Positions 7,078 to 12,858 of a stretch of DNA of 12,858 nt are shown here, one piece after another. The notes beneath the pieces are model-generated. The model made no database searches. It was not told where the DNA came from and saw only the letters and a list, made by a program, of their open reading frames with translations. Numbering within the stretch: position 1 is the stretch's first letter; each line of letters starts with the position of its first letter. The stretch spans positions 1 through 12,858 of the forward strand of contig URQJ01000036.1 of NCBI GenBank assembly GCA_900549945.1, in the 5' to 3' direction. The DNA is from an uncultured Oscillospiraceae bacterium (GTDB lineage Bacteria; Bacillota; Clostridia; Oscillospirales; Acutalibacteraceae). Both the position numbers and the translations under genes were made by a program.

Positions 7078-8048
7078 GGCTCCACCTCCACGGCGGCGCC
7101 CTCCGCCCACGAAATGCCGACGGTTTCGCCCGGCGCAAGCGGGGAATCGATGCCGTGGCGGCTCGCGACGAGCTCGCCGCATGATTCCGTATCCACGGTG
7201 ATGCGCAGCATGCCGCCCGAAAAGGTCTTTTCGCGAATCACGCCGGTCAGGCGGCCGGATTCGCCGCGGTTGAGCTCGAGCGCCTCGCTGCGCACGGCGA
7301 GACATTTGCCGCCGAGCGTCAGGATATTCGCGGAGCCGACGAAGCGCGCGACATAGGCTGTTTTCGGGCGGTCGTAGATCTCGTTCGGCGTGCCGAGCTG
7401 TTCGAAGAGGCCGTTTCGCATCACGGCGATGCGGTCGGACATATTGAGGGCCTCCTCCTGATCGTGCGTGATGTAGATGAAAGTGATGCCGAGCTTTTTC
7501 TGCAGGCGTTTGAGCTCCGTCTGCATCATGCGCCGAAGCTGCAGGTCGAGCGCGCCGAGCGGCTCGTCGAGCAGGAGCACCTTCGGGGAATCGATCACGC
7601 TGCGGGCGATCGCCACGCGCTGGCGCTGACCGCCGGAAAGCTCGCCCGGCATGCGGCCGCCGAAGCCCTCGAGCTGCACGAGCTCGAGCATTTCCCGCAC
7701 GCGCGATTTGATTTCCGTCTTCTTCACGCCGCGGATCTTCAGGCTGTAGCCGATGTTTGCCTCAACCGTCATATGCGGGAAAAGGGCATAATTCTGGAAA
7801 ACCGTGTGCACGCCGCGCTTGTCTGGCTCGGTGCCGGTCACATCCGCGCCCTCGAGCAGCACCGTGCCGCTGTCCGGCGTTTCAAGGCCCGATATGATGC
7901 GAAGCGTCGTCGTTTTGCCGCAGCCGGAGGAGCCGAGCAGCGTGATAAATTCGCCCGGCTTCACAGAGAGGTCGATGCCGTTTAAGACCGGCACGCCGCC
8001 GAAGGCCTTCTTAATACCTTTTAGTTCCAGAATTTCGTTCATTTTCAC
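7074..8048 (-). CDS. potA: Spermidine/putrescine-type ABC transporter ATP-binding protein
   Basis: ATPase that drives the PotBC channel at the cytoplasmic face. It has 324 residues, a little shorter than E. coli PotA (378). The motifs are intact: Walker [10 protein letters not shown] at 39-47, Q-loop Gln84, signature LSGGQ at 136-140, Walker B VLLLDE at 156-161, D-loop, and switch His194 in ITHDQEEA. The C-terminal 90 residues form a regulatory TOBE-type domain, starting near [10 protein letters not shown]. Start choice: GTG at 8046-8048 has GGGAG seven bases upstream. ATG at 8040-8042 gives the common [10 protein letters not shown] start but lacks a well-placed ribosome site, so the true start may be 6 bp shorter. 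It is the first gene of potABCD, overlaps potB by 4 bp, and is served by a consensus promoter. Confidence 0.93.
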   Translation of the reverse strand: MKMNEILELKGIKKAFGGVPVLNGIDLSVKPGEFITLLGSSGCGKTTTLRIISGLETPDSGTVLLEGADVTGTEPDKRGVHTVFQNYALFPHMTVEANIGYSLKIRGVKKTEIKSRVREMLELVQLEGFGGRMPGELSGGQRQRVAIARSVIDSPKVLLLDEPLGALDLQLRRMMQTELKRLQKKLGITFIYITHDQEEALNMSDRIAVMRNGLFEQLGTPNEIYDRPKTAYVARFVGSANILTLGGKCLAVRSEALELNRGESGRLTGVIREKTFSGGMLRITVDTESCGELVASRHGIDSPLAPGETVGISWAEGAAVEVEP

Positions 8049-8081
8049 GTCCCAGCTCCCATACATTTTTATTTTTATGTG

Positions 8082-8100
8082 TGAATTGTCTACCAATTCA
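8082..8100. promoter_or_regulatory. Inverted repeat in the pot operon leader
   Basis: TGAATTG (8082-8088) and CAATTCA (8094-8100) are perfect 7-bp inverted arms separated by TCTAC. The dyad lies about 20-35 bp downstream of the expected transcription start of potABCD and about 35 bp before the potA start. It could be an operator for a polyamine-responsive repressor or a leader hairpin. No regulator gene is next to it. Confidence 0.4.
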
Positions 8101-8124
8101 GTATAATTTCTATGTTTAGTTCCG

Positions 8125-8153
8125 ATTATAGGGCATACGCCGCATTCTGTCAA
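8125..8153 (-). promoter_or_regulatory. Consensus sigma-A promoter of the pot operon
   Basis: On the minus strand TTGACA (8148-8153) and TATAAT (8125-8130) are exactly 17 bp apart, a full consensus match at both boxes. A-rich sequence upstream could act as an UP element. The untranslated leader would be about 70 nt. Confidence 0.9.
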
Positions 8154-8208
8154 TGTTTTTTGTGCGGCTTACGGATTATTTATTTTCGGGGCGCATAGAA
8201 ATGAGCGC

Positions 8209-8234
8209 GAAAAAACCGCCGGAAAAACCGGCGG
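8209..8234 (-). terminator. Terminator downstream of the epimerase remnant
   Basis: CCGCCGG (8216-8222) and CCGGCGG (8228-8234) form a 7-bp GC stem with an A5 loop. On the minus strand it is followed by a run of T (plus-strand A at 8210-8215). It lies just after the stop codon of the decayed epimerase gene and insulates the pot promoter from upstream transcription. Confidence 0.75.
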
Positions 8235-8248
8235 CTCTGCGCTTCGGT

Positions 8249-8690
8249 TCAGACGCGGATGAGCCCGCGGCCGATATAGCTCTGCACCGCGATGCCGCTC
8301 GTCTCGGGGGCCGTGCATTTCGGCTCGAAGCCGAGCAGGCGTTTTTCCATTTCGAGGTCGAAATACCCGCGGCGGGCGATGTGGTGCCGTGTGTCGTCCG
8401 TCTCCGCGGGGTCCCCGGTGTAGGCGCACCATTCGTCCCAAGGCAGAAATCCGATGTCCGGCTTCCTGCCGAAAAATTTGTACATGTGCTCGGCGCAGCC
8501 GGCCTTTTGCAGCGCTTCGGCCATCGCTTTTGTATCCGCGAGGCGGAAGCTGCTGAGATCGACCACGACGTCCGCGCGCATGGCTGCGATTTTTTCGGCG
8601 AAATCCGGCGTTTTCTCGCGGTCCAGAACGGCATTTTCTTCCTGCTCCCACACCGGGTCCTCCGTGTAGGGGCGGCTTTTTCCGTGCGTC
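8249..8690 (-). pseudogene. NAD-dependent epimerase/dehydratase-like gene, N-terminus and centre deleted
   Basis: Two parts of one extended SDR (epimerase-like) protein are recognisable in the same frame. The first runs from GKSRPYTEDPVWEQEENAV through KIAAMRADVVVDL to ADTKAMAEALQKAGCA, which is the region after the Rossmann beta-alpha-beta unit. The second, HMYKFFGRKPDIGFLPWDEWC through GYFDLEMEKRLLGFEP to SYIGRGLI, is the C-terminal end. In full-length relatives roughly 150 residues separate these parts, including the catalytic YxxxK region, so an in-frame internal deletion has joined them near GCAEH. The N-terminal GxxGxxG nucleotide-binding loop is also missing. Upstream lies the TetR remnant on the other strand. 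A shifted frame just upstream reads VLREIQVITLDAR, which might be a scrap of the lost N-terminus. The 134-residue open frame from GTG 8651-8653 cannot be a working dehydrogenase. Confidence 0.65.
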
Positions 8691-8706
8691 GAGGGTGATA
8701 ACCTGA

Positions 8707-8913
8707 ATCTCTCGAAGGACTGGCATCGCCGCCGGAGAGCTTTCGCCCGATATTCCGGTAGAACCGATCGCGCGGGACATCGTGTTTTCCATGTACGGCG
8801 CGTCGGTTTACCGGTGCAGCGCGTACACGGCGTTCGGTCTCGCCGCGTGGTCGGAGAACTCTATCCGCAATGCTTTGATGCTGCATATCGACCCATACCG
8901 CCTCAAAGGGTGA
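8707..8913 (+). pseudogene. TetR-family regulator, C-terminal fragment only
   Basis: The plus strand is open for 68 codons between TGA at 8704-8706 and the TGA at 8911-8913. From 8722 on it reads like the ligand-binding C-terminal end of a TetR/AcrR regulator: GIAAGELSPDIPVEPIARDI, then a hydrophobic VFSMYGASVYRCSAY, then GLAAWSENSIRNALMLHIDPYR. No helix-turn-helix and no plausible start are present upstream, where the sequence belongs to the epimerase remnant on the other strand, so about two thirds of the gene is missing. Its stop codon is adjacent to the stop codon of the convergent ttcA-like gene. The family call rests on the AGEL/PxxP-type helix pattern and is moderate. Confidence 0.5.
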
Positions 8914-9624
8914 TCACCAGCCGTCCACACCGGCACGCTGCATGGCGCCCATCACCTTCTGCTTTAGGTCGGGAAATTGCTTTTCAAGGCCGGCGATCAG
9001 GTCGGCGGTATCCTGTCGGGCAGTCACGCCGTCGGCCGGGCAGCCGCTTTTGACGACGGGCAGCCCGAGCCTGTTCACAGCGCGGCGGATGTCTGCCTCT
9101 GCGCAGAACGCGAGCGGGCGGATCAGGTACAGATCCTTGCGCGAAAGGTAACTTTTCGGCGAAAAGCAGCCGATCTTGCCGCCGTACAGCAGGTTCATCA
9201 GAAAGGTCTGCACCGCGTCGTCGAAGTGGTGGCCGAGCGCAATCTTTCCGCAGCCGGCGTCCTTCGCCATATCGTGCAGGATGCCGCGGCGCATCCGGGC
9301 GCAGAGGCTGCACGGGTTTTCCTCGCGGCGGTCCTCAAAGATGACCTTGCCGAGGTTCGTGCGGCGGATGCGGTACTCGACGCCCCATTCCCTGCACAGC
9401 GCCTCCACGGCGCTGTAGTCTGTTTCCGCGCCGCTGAAGCACGGGTCGGCCGTCAGCGCTGTGATCTCGTAGCGCTTCGGGTAGTAGCGGCGCATCATGG
9501 CGAGTGCGTACAGCAGGTAGAGCGAATCTTTTCCGCCGGAAACGCCGACCGCGATGCGGTCCCCCTCTTCGATCATCGCGTATTTATCCGCCGCCGCGCG
9601 GACATGTCCCATCAAAGCGTGCAT
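8914..9624 (-). CDS. tRNA 2-thiocytidine biosynthesis protein, TtcA family
   Basis: PP-loop ATP pyrophosphatase-type enzyme expected to thiolate a tRNA base (C32 in the TtcA family). It has 236 residues, shorter than E. coli TtcA (311) but usual for the compact clostridial forms. The PP-loop is SGGKDS at 29-34. The Fe-S-binding pair is Cys105 and Cys108 in NPCSLCARMRRG, followed by the family motif KIALGHHFDDAVQTFLMNL at 127-145. The third cluster cysteine is probably Cys195 in KSGCPADG. The ATG at 9622-9624 follows CAGGGGGCAGG with suitable spacing. It lies about 100 bp downstream of the 5S rRNA on the same strand without a clear promoter of its own, so it may depend on readthrough. The exact tRNA target is family-level inference. 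Confidence 0.85.
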   Translation of the reverse strand: MHALMGHVRAAADKYAMIEEGDRIAVGVSGGKDSLYLLYALAMMRRYYPKRYEITALTADPCFSGAETDYSAVEALCREWGVEYRIRRTNLGKVIFEDRREENPCSLCARMRRGILHDMAKDAGCGKIALGHHFDDAVQTFLMNLLYGGKIGCFSPKSYLSRKDLYLIRPLAFCAEADIRRAVNRLGLPVVKSGCPADGVTARQDTADLIAGLEKQFPDLKQKVMGAMQRAGVDGW

Positions 9625-9649
9625 AGCCTGCCCCCTGTTCTGCGTTTAT

Positions 9650-9665
9650 CCCGCACCGCTGCGGG
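9650..9665. repeat. Small GC-rich hairpin upstream of the ttcA-like gene
   Basis: CCCGCA (9650-9655) and TGCGGG (9660-9665) form a 6-bp stem with a CCGC loop, placed 26 bp upstream of the start codon. It would be a leader hairpin; a terminator role is weakly supported because no long T-run follows. Confidence 0.3.
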
Positions 9666-9682
9666 CGTCTTGTGTTTTCGGA

Positions 9683-9713
9683 AAATAAAAAAACGACCAT
9701 CCTATTGGATGAC
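9683..9713 (-). terminator. Terminator of the 5S rRNA gene
   Basis: On the minus strand a hairpin of about 8 bp with two wobble pairs (CATCC, loop AATA, GGATG at its core) spans 9695-9713. It is followed by CG and then a run of seven T with further T-rich sequence (plus-strand A-rich 9683-9693). Confidence 0.75.
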
Positions 9714-9722
9714 CGCTTTAAG

Positions 9723-9840
<118 letters not shown>

Positions 9841-9871
9841 ATTTGTTGCCGCCTCATCTGACGGCTTAGTT

Positions 9872-9900
9872 ATGATACCACACCGTTCAAAAAAATGCAA
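9872..9900 (-). promoter_or_regulatory. Predicted promoter of the 5S rRNA gene
   Basis: On the minus strand TTGCAT (9895-9900) and TATCAT (9872-9877) are 17 bp apart, with A/T-rich tracts upstream (AAATTTTCTTAAAAAAAGG region) that resemble an rRNA UP element. Transcription would begin about 25 nt before the mature 5S end. The short leader contains GCCG/CGGC arms that could form a small hairpin. Confidence 0.6.
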
Positions 9901-9975
9901 GCCTTTTTTTAAGAAAATTTCAAATTCTCTTAAAATTCGCAGATATTGTAGCAGTGCCTGCAAATACGCATAAAT

Positions 9976-10008
9976 ATTGTGCCGGAAGCCAAACGCTTCC
10001 GGCACAAT
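9976..10008 (-). terminator. Terminator of xylB
   Basis: A perfect 14-bp stem (ATTGTGCCGGAAGC at 9976-9989 with its complement at 9995-10008) has a CAAAC loop. It lies about 18 bp after the xylB stop codon. The minus-strand sequence after the stem is moderately T-rich (TTATGCGTATTTG). Confidence 0.8.
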
Positions 10009-10026
10009 CTGCGTGTTTATTCGAAA

Positions 10027-11550
10027 TCAGAGCGCCGCGAGCGCCTTGTAGCTGTCCTTCAAAGCGGGGTACAGCTTCGTGTACATGCGGTAGAAGGCCT
10101 CGTACTTCGGCACGTTCTCCGCGATCGGGTCCTGCGGCGCATTCAGGCGGATCACGCGGCGGCAGCCCTCCTGCACCGAGGGGTAAAGCCCCGCGCCTAC
10201 GCCGGCGAGGATCGCAACGCCGAGCGCCGGGCCCTCCTTCGAGACGACCGTGCGCACCGCGCAGTTGTACGTATCGGCAAGCATCTGCCGCCACAGCTTC
10301 GAGGTACCGCCGCCGCCGCAGGCGAGCATGCCGTCGATGGAAACGCCCATGCCCTTCAGGACTTCCACACTGTCGCGCTGGGAGAACGTGACACCCTCCA
10401 TCACGGCGCGCAGCATGTCGTATTTCGTGTGAATCGCGGAAAGGCCGATGAACGCGCCGCGGCAGTCCGGGTCAAGGTGCGGCGTGCGCTCGCCCATCAG
10501 ATACGGCAGGTAAATCAGGCGGTTGCAGCCGATCGGCGCGCGCGCGGCCTGCTGGTCCATCAGGTAGTACGGGTCTACGCCCATGCCGGCGGCGACCTCC
10601 TTTTCGGCGGCGCAGAAGTTGTCGCGGAACCACTTGAGCGAGAGACCCGCGCCCTGCGTGACGCCCATCACGTGCCATGCGCCCGGCACCGCGCAGCAGA
10701 ACGTGTGCACGCGGCCCTTTGGGTCGATCGAGATCTTGTCCGTGTGTGCAAAAACGACGCCCGAGGTGCCGATCGTCGTGAACGCTTTGCCGTCCTCGAC
10801 GACGCCGGTGCCCACGGCCGCAGCTGCATTGTCGCCCGCGCCGCCGACCACGATCGTGCCGGGCATAAGGCCCGTGCGCTTCGCGGCTTCCTCGGAGATC
10901 ACGCCCGTGACCTCGGGGGATTCATAGACCTTCGGCAGCAGCGCCTTGTCGATCTCGAGCTTTTCGAGCACCTCGTCGCTCCAGCAGCGGTTCGGCACGT
11001 CGAGAAGCTGCATGCCCGAGGCGTCCGAAACCTCGGTCGCGAAATCGCCGGTCAGCATGTAGCGCACGTAATCCTTCGGCAGGAGGATGTGCGCGCACTT
11101 CTCGTAGATTTCCGGCTGGTTATTGCGTACCCAGAGGATTTTCGAGGCCGTGAAGCCCGTGAGCGCCGGGTTTGCGGTGATCTCGATCAGCCGCTTTGCG
11201 CCGACGCGCGCGGTGATCTCCTCGCACTCCTTCGCCGTGCGCTGGTCGCACCAGATGATCGAGCGGCGCAGCACGGCGCCGTCCCGGTCGAGCATGACGA
11301 GGCCGTGCATCTGGCCGGAGATGCCGAGGCCCTTGATGTCCGCGTTGTTCACGCCGCTTTCCGTGACGACGGCGCGGATCGTGTCCGCCGCGGCGTTCCA
11401 CCAGTCGAGGGGATCCTGCTCCGCCCAGCCGTTTTTCTCCTGATATAACGGGTATTCAATGGTTTTCGAAGCGATAACGCTGCCCTCTGCGTCGAATAAA
11501 ACGGTTTTAGTGCCGCTTGTGCCGAGATCTACGCCGATCAAATATTCCAC
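10027..11550 (-). CDS. xylB: Xylulokinase
   Basis: Cytoplasmic FGGY-family kinase that phosphorylates D-xylulose to xylulose 5-phosphate, feeding the pentose phosphate pathway. It has 507 residues, against 484 in E. coli. The N-terminal phosphate-binding motif is GVDLGTSGTK at 6-15. The substrate-binding QMHG is at 80-83 and IIWCDQR at 98-104. The catalytic Asp240 is in GGAGDNAAAAVGTG. The C-terminal ATP domain shows LPYLMGERTPHLDP and LACGGGGTSKLWRQMLAD. The start is GTG (11548-11550) with AAAGGATGG upstream and no better ATG nearby. It is transcribed alone from its own promoter, ends at a strong hairpin and is divergent from the FAD oxidoreductase gene. Other FGGY kinases are possible, but the motifs fit XylB closely. 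It complements the alpha-xylosidase at the left of the window. Confidence 0.95.
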   Translation of the reverse strand: MEYLIGVDLGTSGTKTVLFDAEGSVIASKTIEYPLYQEKNGWAEQDPLDWWNAAADTIRAVVTESGVNNADIKGLGISGQMHGLVMLDRDGAVLRRSIIWCDQRTAKECEEITARVGAKRLIEITANPALTGFTASKILWVRNNQPEIYEKCAHILLPKDYVRYMLTGDFATEVSDASGMQLLDVPNRCWSDEVLEKLEIDKALLPKVYESPEVTGVISEEAAKRTGLMPGTIVVGGAGDNAAAAVGTGVVEDGKAFTTIGTSGVVFAHTDKISIDPKGRVHTFCCAVPGAWHVMGVTQGAGLSLKWFRDNFCAAEKEVAAGMGVDPYYLMDQQAARAPIGCNRLIYLPYLMGERTPHLDPDCRGAFIGLSAIHTKYDMLRAVMEGVTFSQRDSVEVLKGMGVSIDGMLACGGGGTSKLWRQMLADTYNCAVRTVVSKEGPALGVAILAGVGAGLYPSVQEGCRRVIRLNAPQDPIAENVPKYEAFYRMYTKLYPALKDSYKALAAL

Positions 11551-11572
11551 AAAAAATCCATCCTTTCATGCC

Positions 11573-11596
11573 GTGCGGAAAAGCACTTGTCCGCAC
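11573..11596. repeat. Inverted repeat in the xylB leader
   Basis: GTGCGG (11573-11578) and CCGCAC (11591-11596) are perfect 6-bp inverted arms around AAAAGCACTTGT. The dyad lies between the predicted -10 box and the ribosome site of xylB, so it would be a leader hairpin or an operator. Confidence 0.35.
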
Positions 11597-11613
11597 AGGT
11601 TTCTACATCTTCC

Positions 11614-11642
11614 ATTTTGATTCATTTTTATATTTGTGTCAA
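11614..11642 (-). promoter_or_regulatory. Predicted promoter of xylB
   Basis: On the minus strand the full-consensus -35 box TTGACA (11637-11642) is 17 bp from CAAAAT (11614-11619), which matches 4/6 of the -10 consensus. A strong -35 with a weak -10 fits a regulated promoter. Confidence 0.6.
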
Positions 11643-11653
11643 GTCTTTTTTGG

Positions 11654-11664
11654 CAATTTAATTG
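11654..11664. promoter_or_regulatory. Short palindrome between the divergent xylB and oxidoreductase promoters
   Basis: CAATT-T-AATTG is a perfect 5-bp dyad. It overlaps the -35 box of the rightward promoter and lies 11 bp from the -35 box of the xylB promoter. It is a possible shared operator, although such AT-rich dyads also arise by chance. Confidence 0.25.
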
Positions 11665-11690
11665 AAAGTCATTCTATACTGTGCTAAAAT
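11662..11690 (+). promoter_or_regulatory. Predicted promoter of the FAD oxidoreductase gene
   Basis: TTGAAA (11662-11667) and TAAAAT (11685-11690) are 17 bp apart, each matching 5/6 of the sigma-A consensus. The start codon is 64 bp downstream of the -10 box. Confidence 0.6.
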
Positions 11691-11753
11691 GGAGTGGAAT
11701 CCCCACGGGCGGTTCAGTGTTTATTTCGGAGTTGTAGGAAAGGATGAGAGAGT

Positions 11754-12858
11754 ATGTATGATGTAGCGGTGATCGGCGCCGGCGTTACGGGCTGCGCAAT
11801 CGCGCGGGAGCTCTCGCGCTACAAGGCGAGGCTCTGCGTGCTGGAGCGGGGCGAGGACGTCTGCACCGGCACGTCGAAGGCGAACAGCGCGATCGTGCAC
11901 GGCGGCTTCGACGCGGCAAACGGCACGCTGAAAGCAGAGATGAACGTGCGCGGCAGCGCGATGATGACGCAGGTCGCAGAGGAGCTCGACGTGCCGTTCA
12001 AGCGAAACGGCGCGCTGGTGCTCTGCTTCGACGAGGGCGAGCGCCCGGGCTTGCAGGCGCTTTACGAGCGCGGCGTGCAAAACGGCGTCGAGGGGCTTCA
12101 AATCCTCACCGGGGAAGAAGCGCGGGCGATGGAGCCGAATCTGTCGGACGCGGTCTGCGCGGCGCTTTACTGCCCGTCCTCGGGCATTATCTGCCCGTTT
12201 GAGCTGACGCTTGGCTTTGCCGAAAACGCGGCGGTGAACGGCGCGGAATTCCGCTTTGAAAGCGGCGTGACGGCGATCCGCCGCGCGGGGGACCACTATT
12301 GCATTGAAACGGAGAAGGGCCTGGTCGAGGCGCGCGCCGTCGTCAACGCGGCGGGCGTCTACGCGGACGCGGTGCACGACATGGCGCTGCCGCACGCGTT
12401 TTCGATTGCCCCGCGCGCCGGCGAATACTGCCTGTGCGACAAGACGGCGGGGGGCCTCGTCTCCAGAACGATCTTCCAGATGCCGTCGAAACTCGGCAAG
12501 GGCATCCTCGTCACGCCGACCGTGCACGGCAACCTGCTGCTCGGCCCGACGGCCTCGGACCTCGAGGACAGGGAGTTCACCGCGACGACGCGCGCCGGAC
12601 TGGACTTCGTTTTGGAAACGGCCGCGCGCAGTGTGAAGAATATTCCGGCGCGGCAGATCATCACGTCGTTTTCCGGCCTGCGCGCCCACGGCGACCGCGG
12701 CGACTTCATTCTGGAAGAGAGCGCCGAAGGCTTTTTCGACGCGGCCGGCATCGAATCGCCCGGCCTCACGAGCGCGCCGGCGATCGGCGTCTATATGGCG
12801 GAGCTGGTCGCGGGGCGGCTTGCGCTCGAAAAGAAGGGGGATTTCGACCCGATCCGCC
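11754..12858 (+). CDS. FAD-dependent oxidoreductase, GlpA/LhgO type (partial, runs off right edge)
   Basis: Flavoprotein of the DAO superfamily, most like the NAD(P)/FAD oxidoreductases of Firmicutes annotated as glycerol-3-phosphate dehydrogenase (GlpA) or L-2-hydroxyglutarate oxidase (LhgO). The N-terminal FAD-binding fold is clear: VIGAGVTGCAIAREL with Gly8, Gly10 and Gly13, then VLERGEDV with the ribose-binding Glu31. The family motif SKANSAIVHGGFDA follows at 41-54. Further on are the ATG-type motif ARAVVNAAGVYAD and TPTVHGNLLLGPTA. The last visible region (SAPAIGVYMAELVAG) is the C-terminal FAD contact; 368 residues are seen. Whether a C-terminal [2Fe-2S] BFD-like domain follows, as in anaerobic GlpA, cannot be seen. 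ATG 11754 has AGGA about 9 bp upstream. It is divergent from xylB, with its own predicted promoter. Substrate uncertain. Confidence 0.85.
   Translation, partial: MYDVAVIGAGVTGCAIARELSRYKARLCVLERGEDVCTGTSKANSAIVHGGFDAANGTLKAEMNVRGSAMMTQVAEELDVPFKRNGALVLCFDEGERPGLQALYERGVQNGVEGLQILTGEEARAMEPNLSDAVCAALYCPSSGIICPFELTLGFAENAAVNGAEFRFESGVTAIRRAGDHYCIETEKGLVEARAVVNAAGVYADAVHDMALPHAFSIAPRAGEYCLCDKTAGGLVSRTIFQMPSKLGKGILVTPTVHGNLLLGPTASDLEDREFTATTRAGLDFVLETAARSVKNIPARQIITSFSGLRAHGDRGDFILEESAEGFFDAAGIESPGLTSAPAIGVYMAELVAGRLALEKKGDFDPIR

Noticed and set aside
7078..7305. Upstream extension of the potB frame
   Set aside because: The added 76 residues overlap potA, are Arg-rich and have no match to permease N-termini. 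The GTGA overlap start at 7075-7077 has a ribosome site and gives the normal length.
8042..8120. Riboswitch in the pot operon leader
   Set aside because: The leader is only about 70 nt with one 7-bp dyad and no complex fold or known motif. An operator or simple hairpin explains it better.
8722..8792. Apparent Rossmann-like 'IGSTGISG' on the minus strand upstream of the epimerase remnant
   Set aside because: It is exactly antisense to the TetR-like C-terminal segment and does not line up with the expected spacing of a GxxGxxG loop, so it is taken as chance.
9979..11448. 489-codon open frame on the plus strand opposite xylB
   Set aside because: Antisense shadow of xylB. The minus strand carries all FGGY kinase motifs, while the plus-strand product has low complexity and begins inside the xylB terminator.
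11721..12689. 322-codon open frame on the minus strand opposite the FAD oxidoreductase
   Set aside because: Antisense shadow. The plus strand shows a clear FAD-binding fold from 11754 onward.

Overview
The window looks like chromosomal DNA of a moderately GC-rich Firmicute, most likely a gut Clostridia of the Oscillospirales/Lachnospirales type. This is an inference from GC-rich codon use combined with Gram-positive-style Shine-Dalgarno sites and a typical clostridial gene set: lipoprotein PotD, DUF1858 protein, GH31 alpha-xylosidase and a GlpA/LhgO-like oxidoreductase. No gene here fixes the species.

Layout. At the left edge is a partial AraC-family regulator (minus strand), divergent from a full-length GH31 alpha-xylosidase (yicI type, 709-3111) with its own strong terminator. 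An AT-rich island of about 700 bp follows (3190-3905). It holds the remains of a lipoprotein gene (minus) and a small HTH regulator gene (plus), joined head to head with both 5' ends missing. Next comes a small DUF1858 protein, then a complete polyamine-type ABC transporter operon potA-potB-potC-potD on the minus strand (8048 down to 4293). The operon has tight spacing, a consensus TTGACA-17-TATAAT promoter and a terminator.

Upstream of the pot operon is a second decayed segment (8249-8913): an NAD-dependent epimerase-like gene that has lost its Rossmann N-terminus and its middle, next to the C-terminal end of a TetR-like regulator. After that come a TtcA-like tRNA thiolation enzyme (minus), a solitary 5S rRNA with its own promoter and terminator (minus), and xylulokinase xylB (minus). 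xylB is divergent from a GlpA/LhgO-type FAD oxidoreductase that runs off the right edge.

Functional links. The alpha-xylosidase would release xylose from xylosides such as xyloglucan fragments, and XylB would phosphorylate xylulose made from that xylose. The two genes are about 7 kb apart and not in one operon, and no xylose isomerase is visible. The pot genes form one importer for putrescine/spermidine-like substrates. I see no phage, CRISPR, transposase or defence genes. I do not see a convincing new multi-gene system. The most unusual features are the two deletion scars of similar geometry and the isolated 5S gene.
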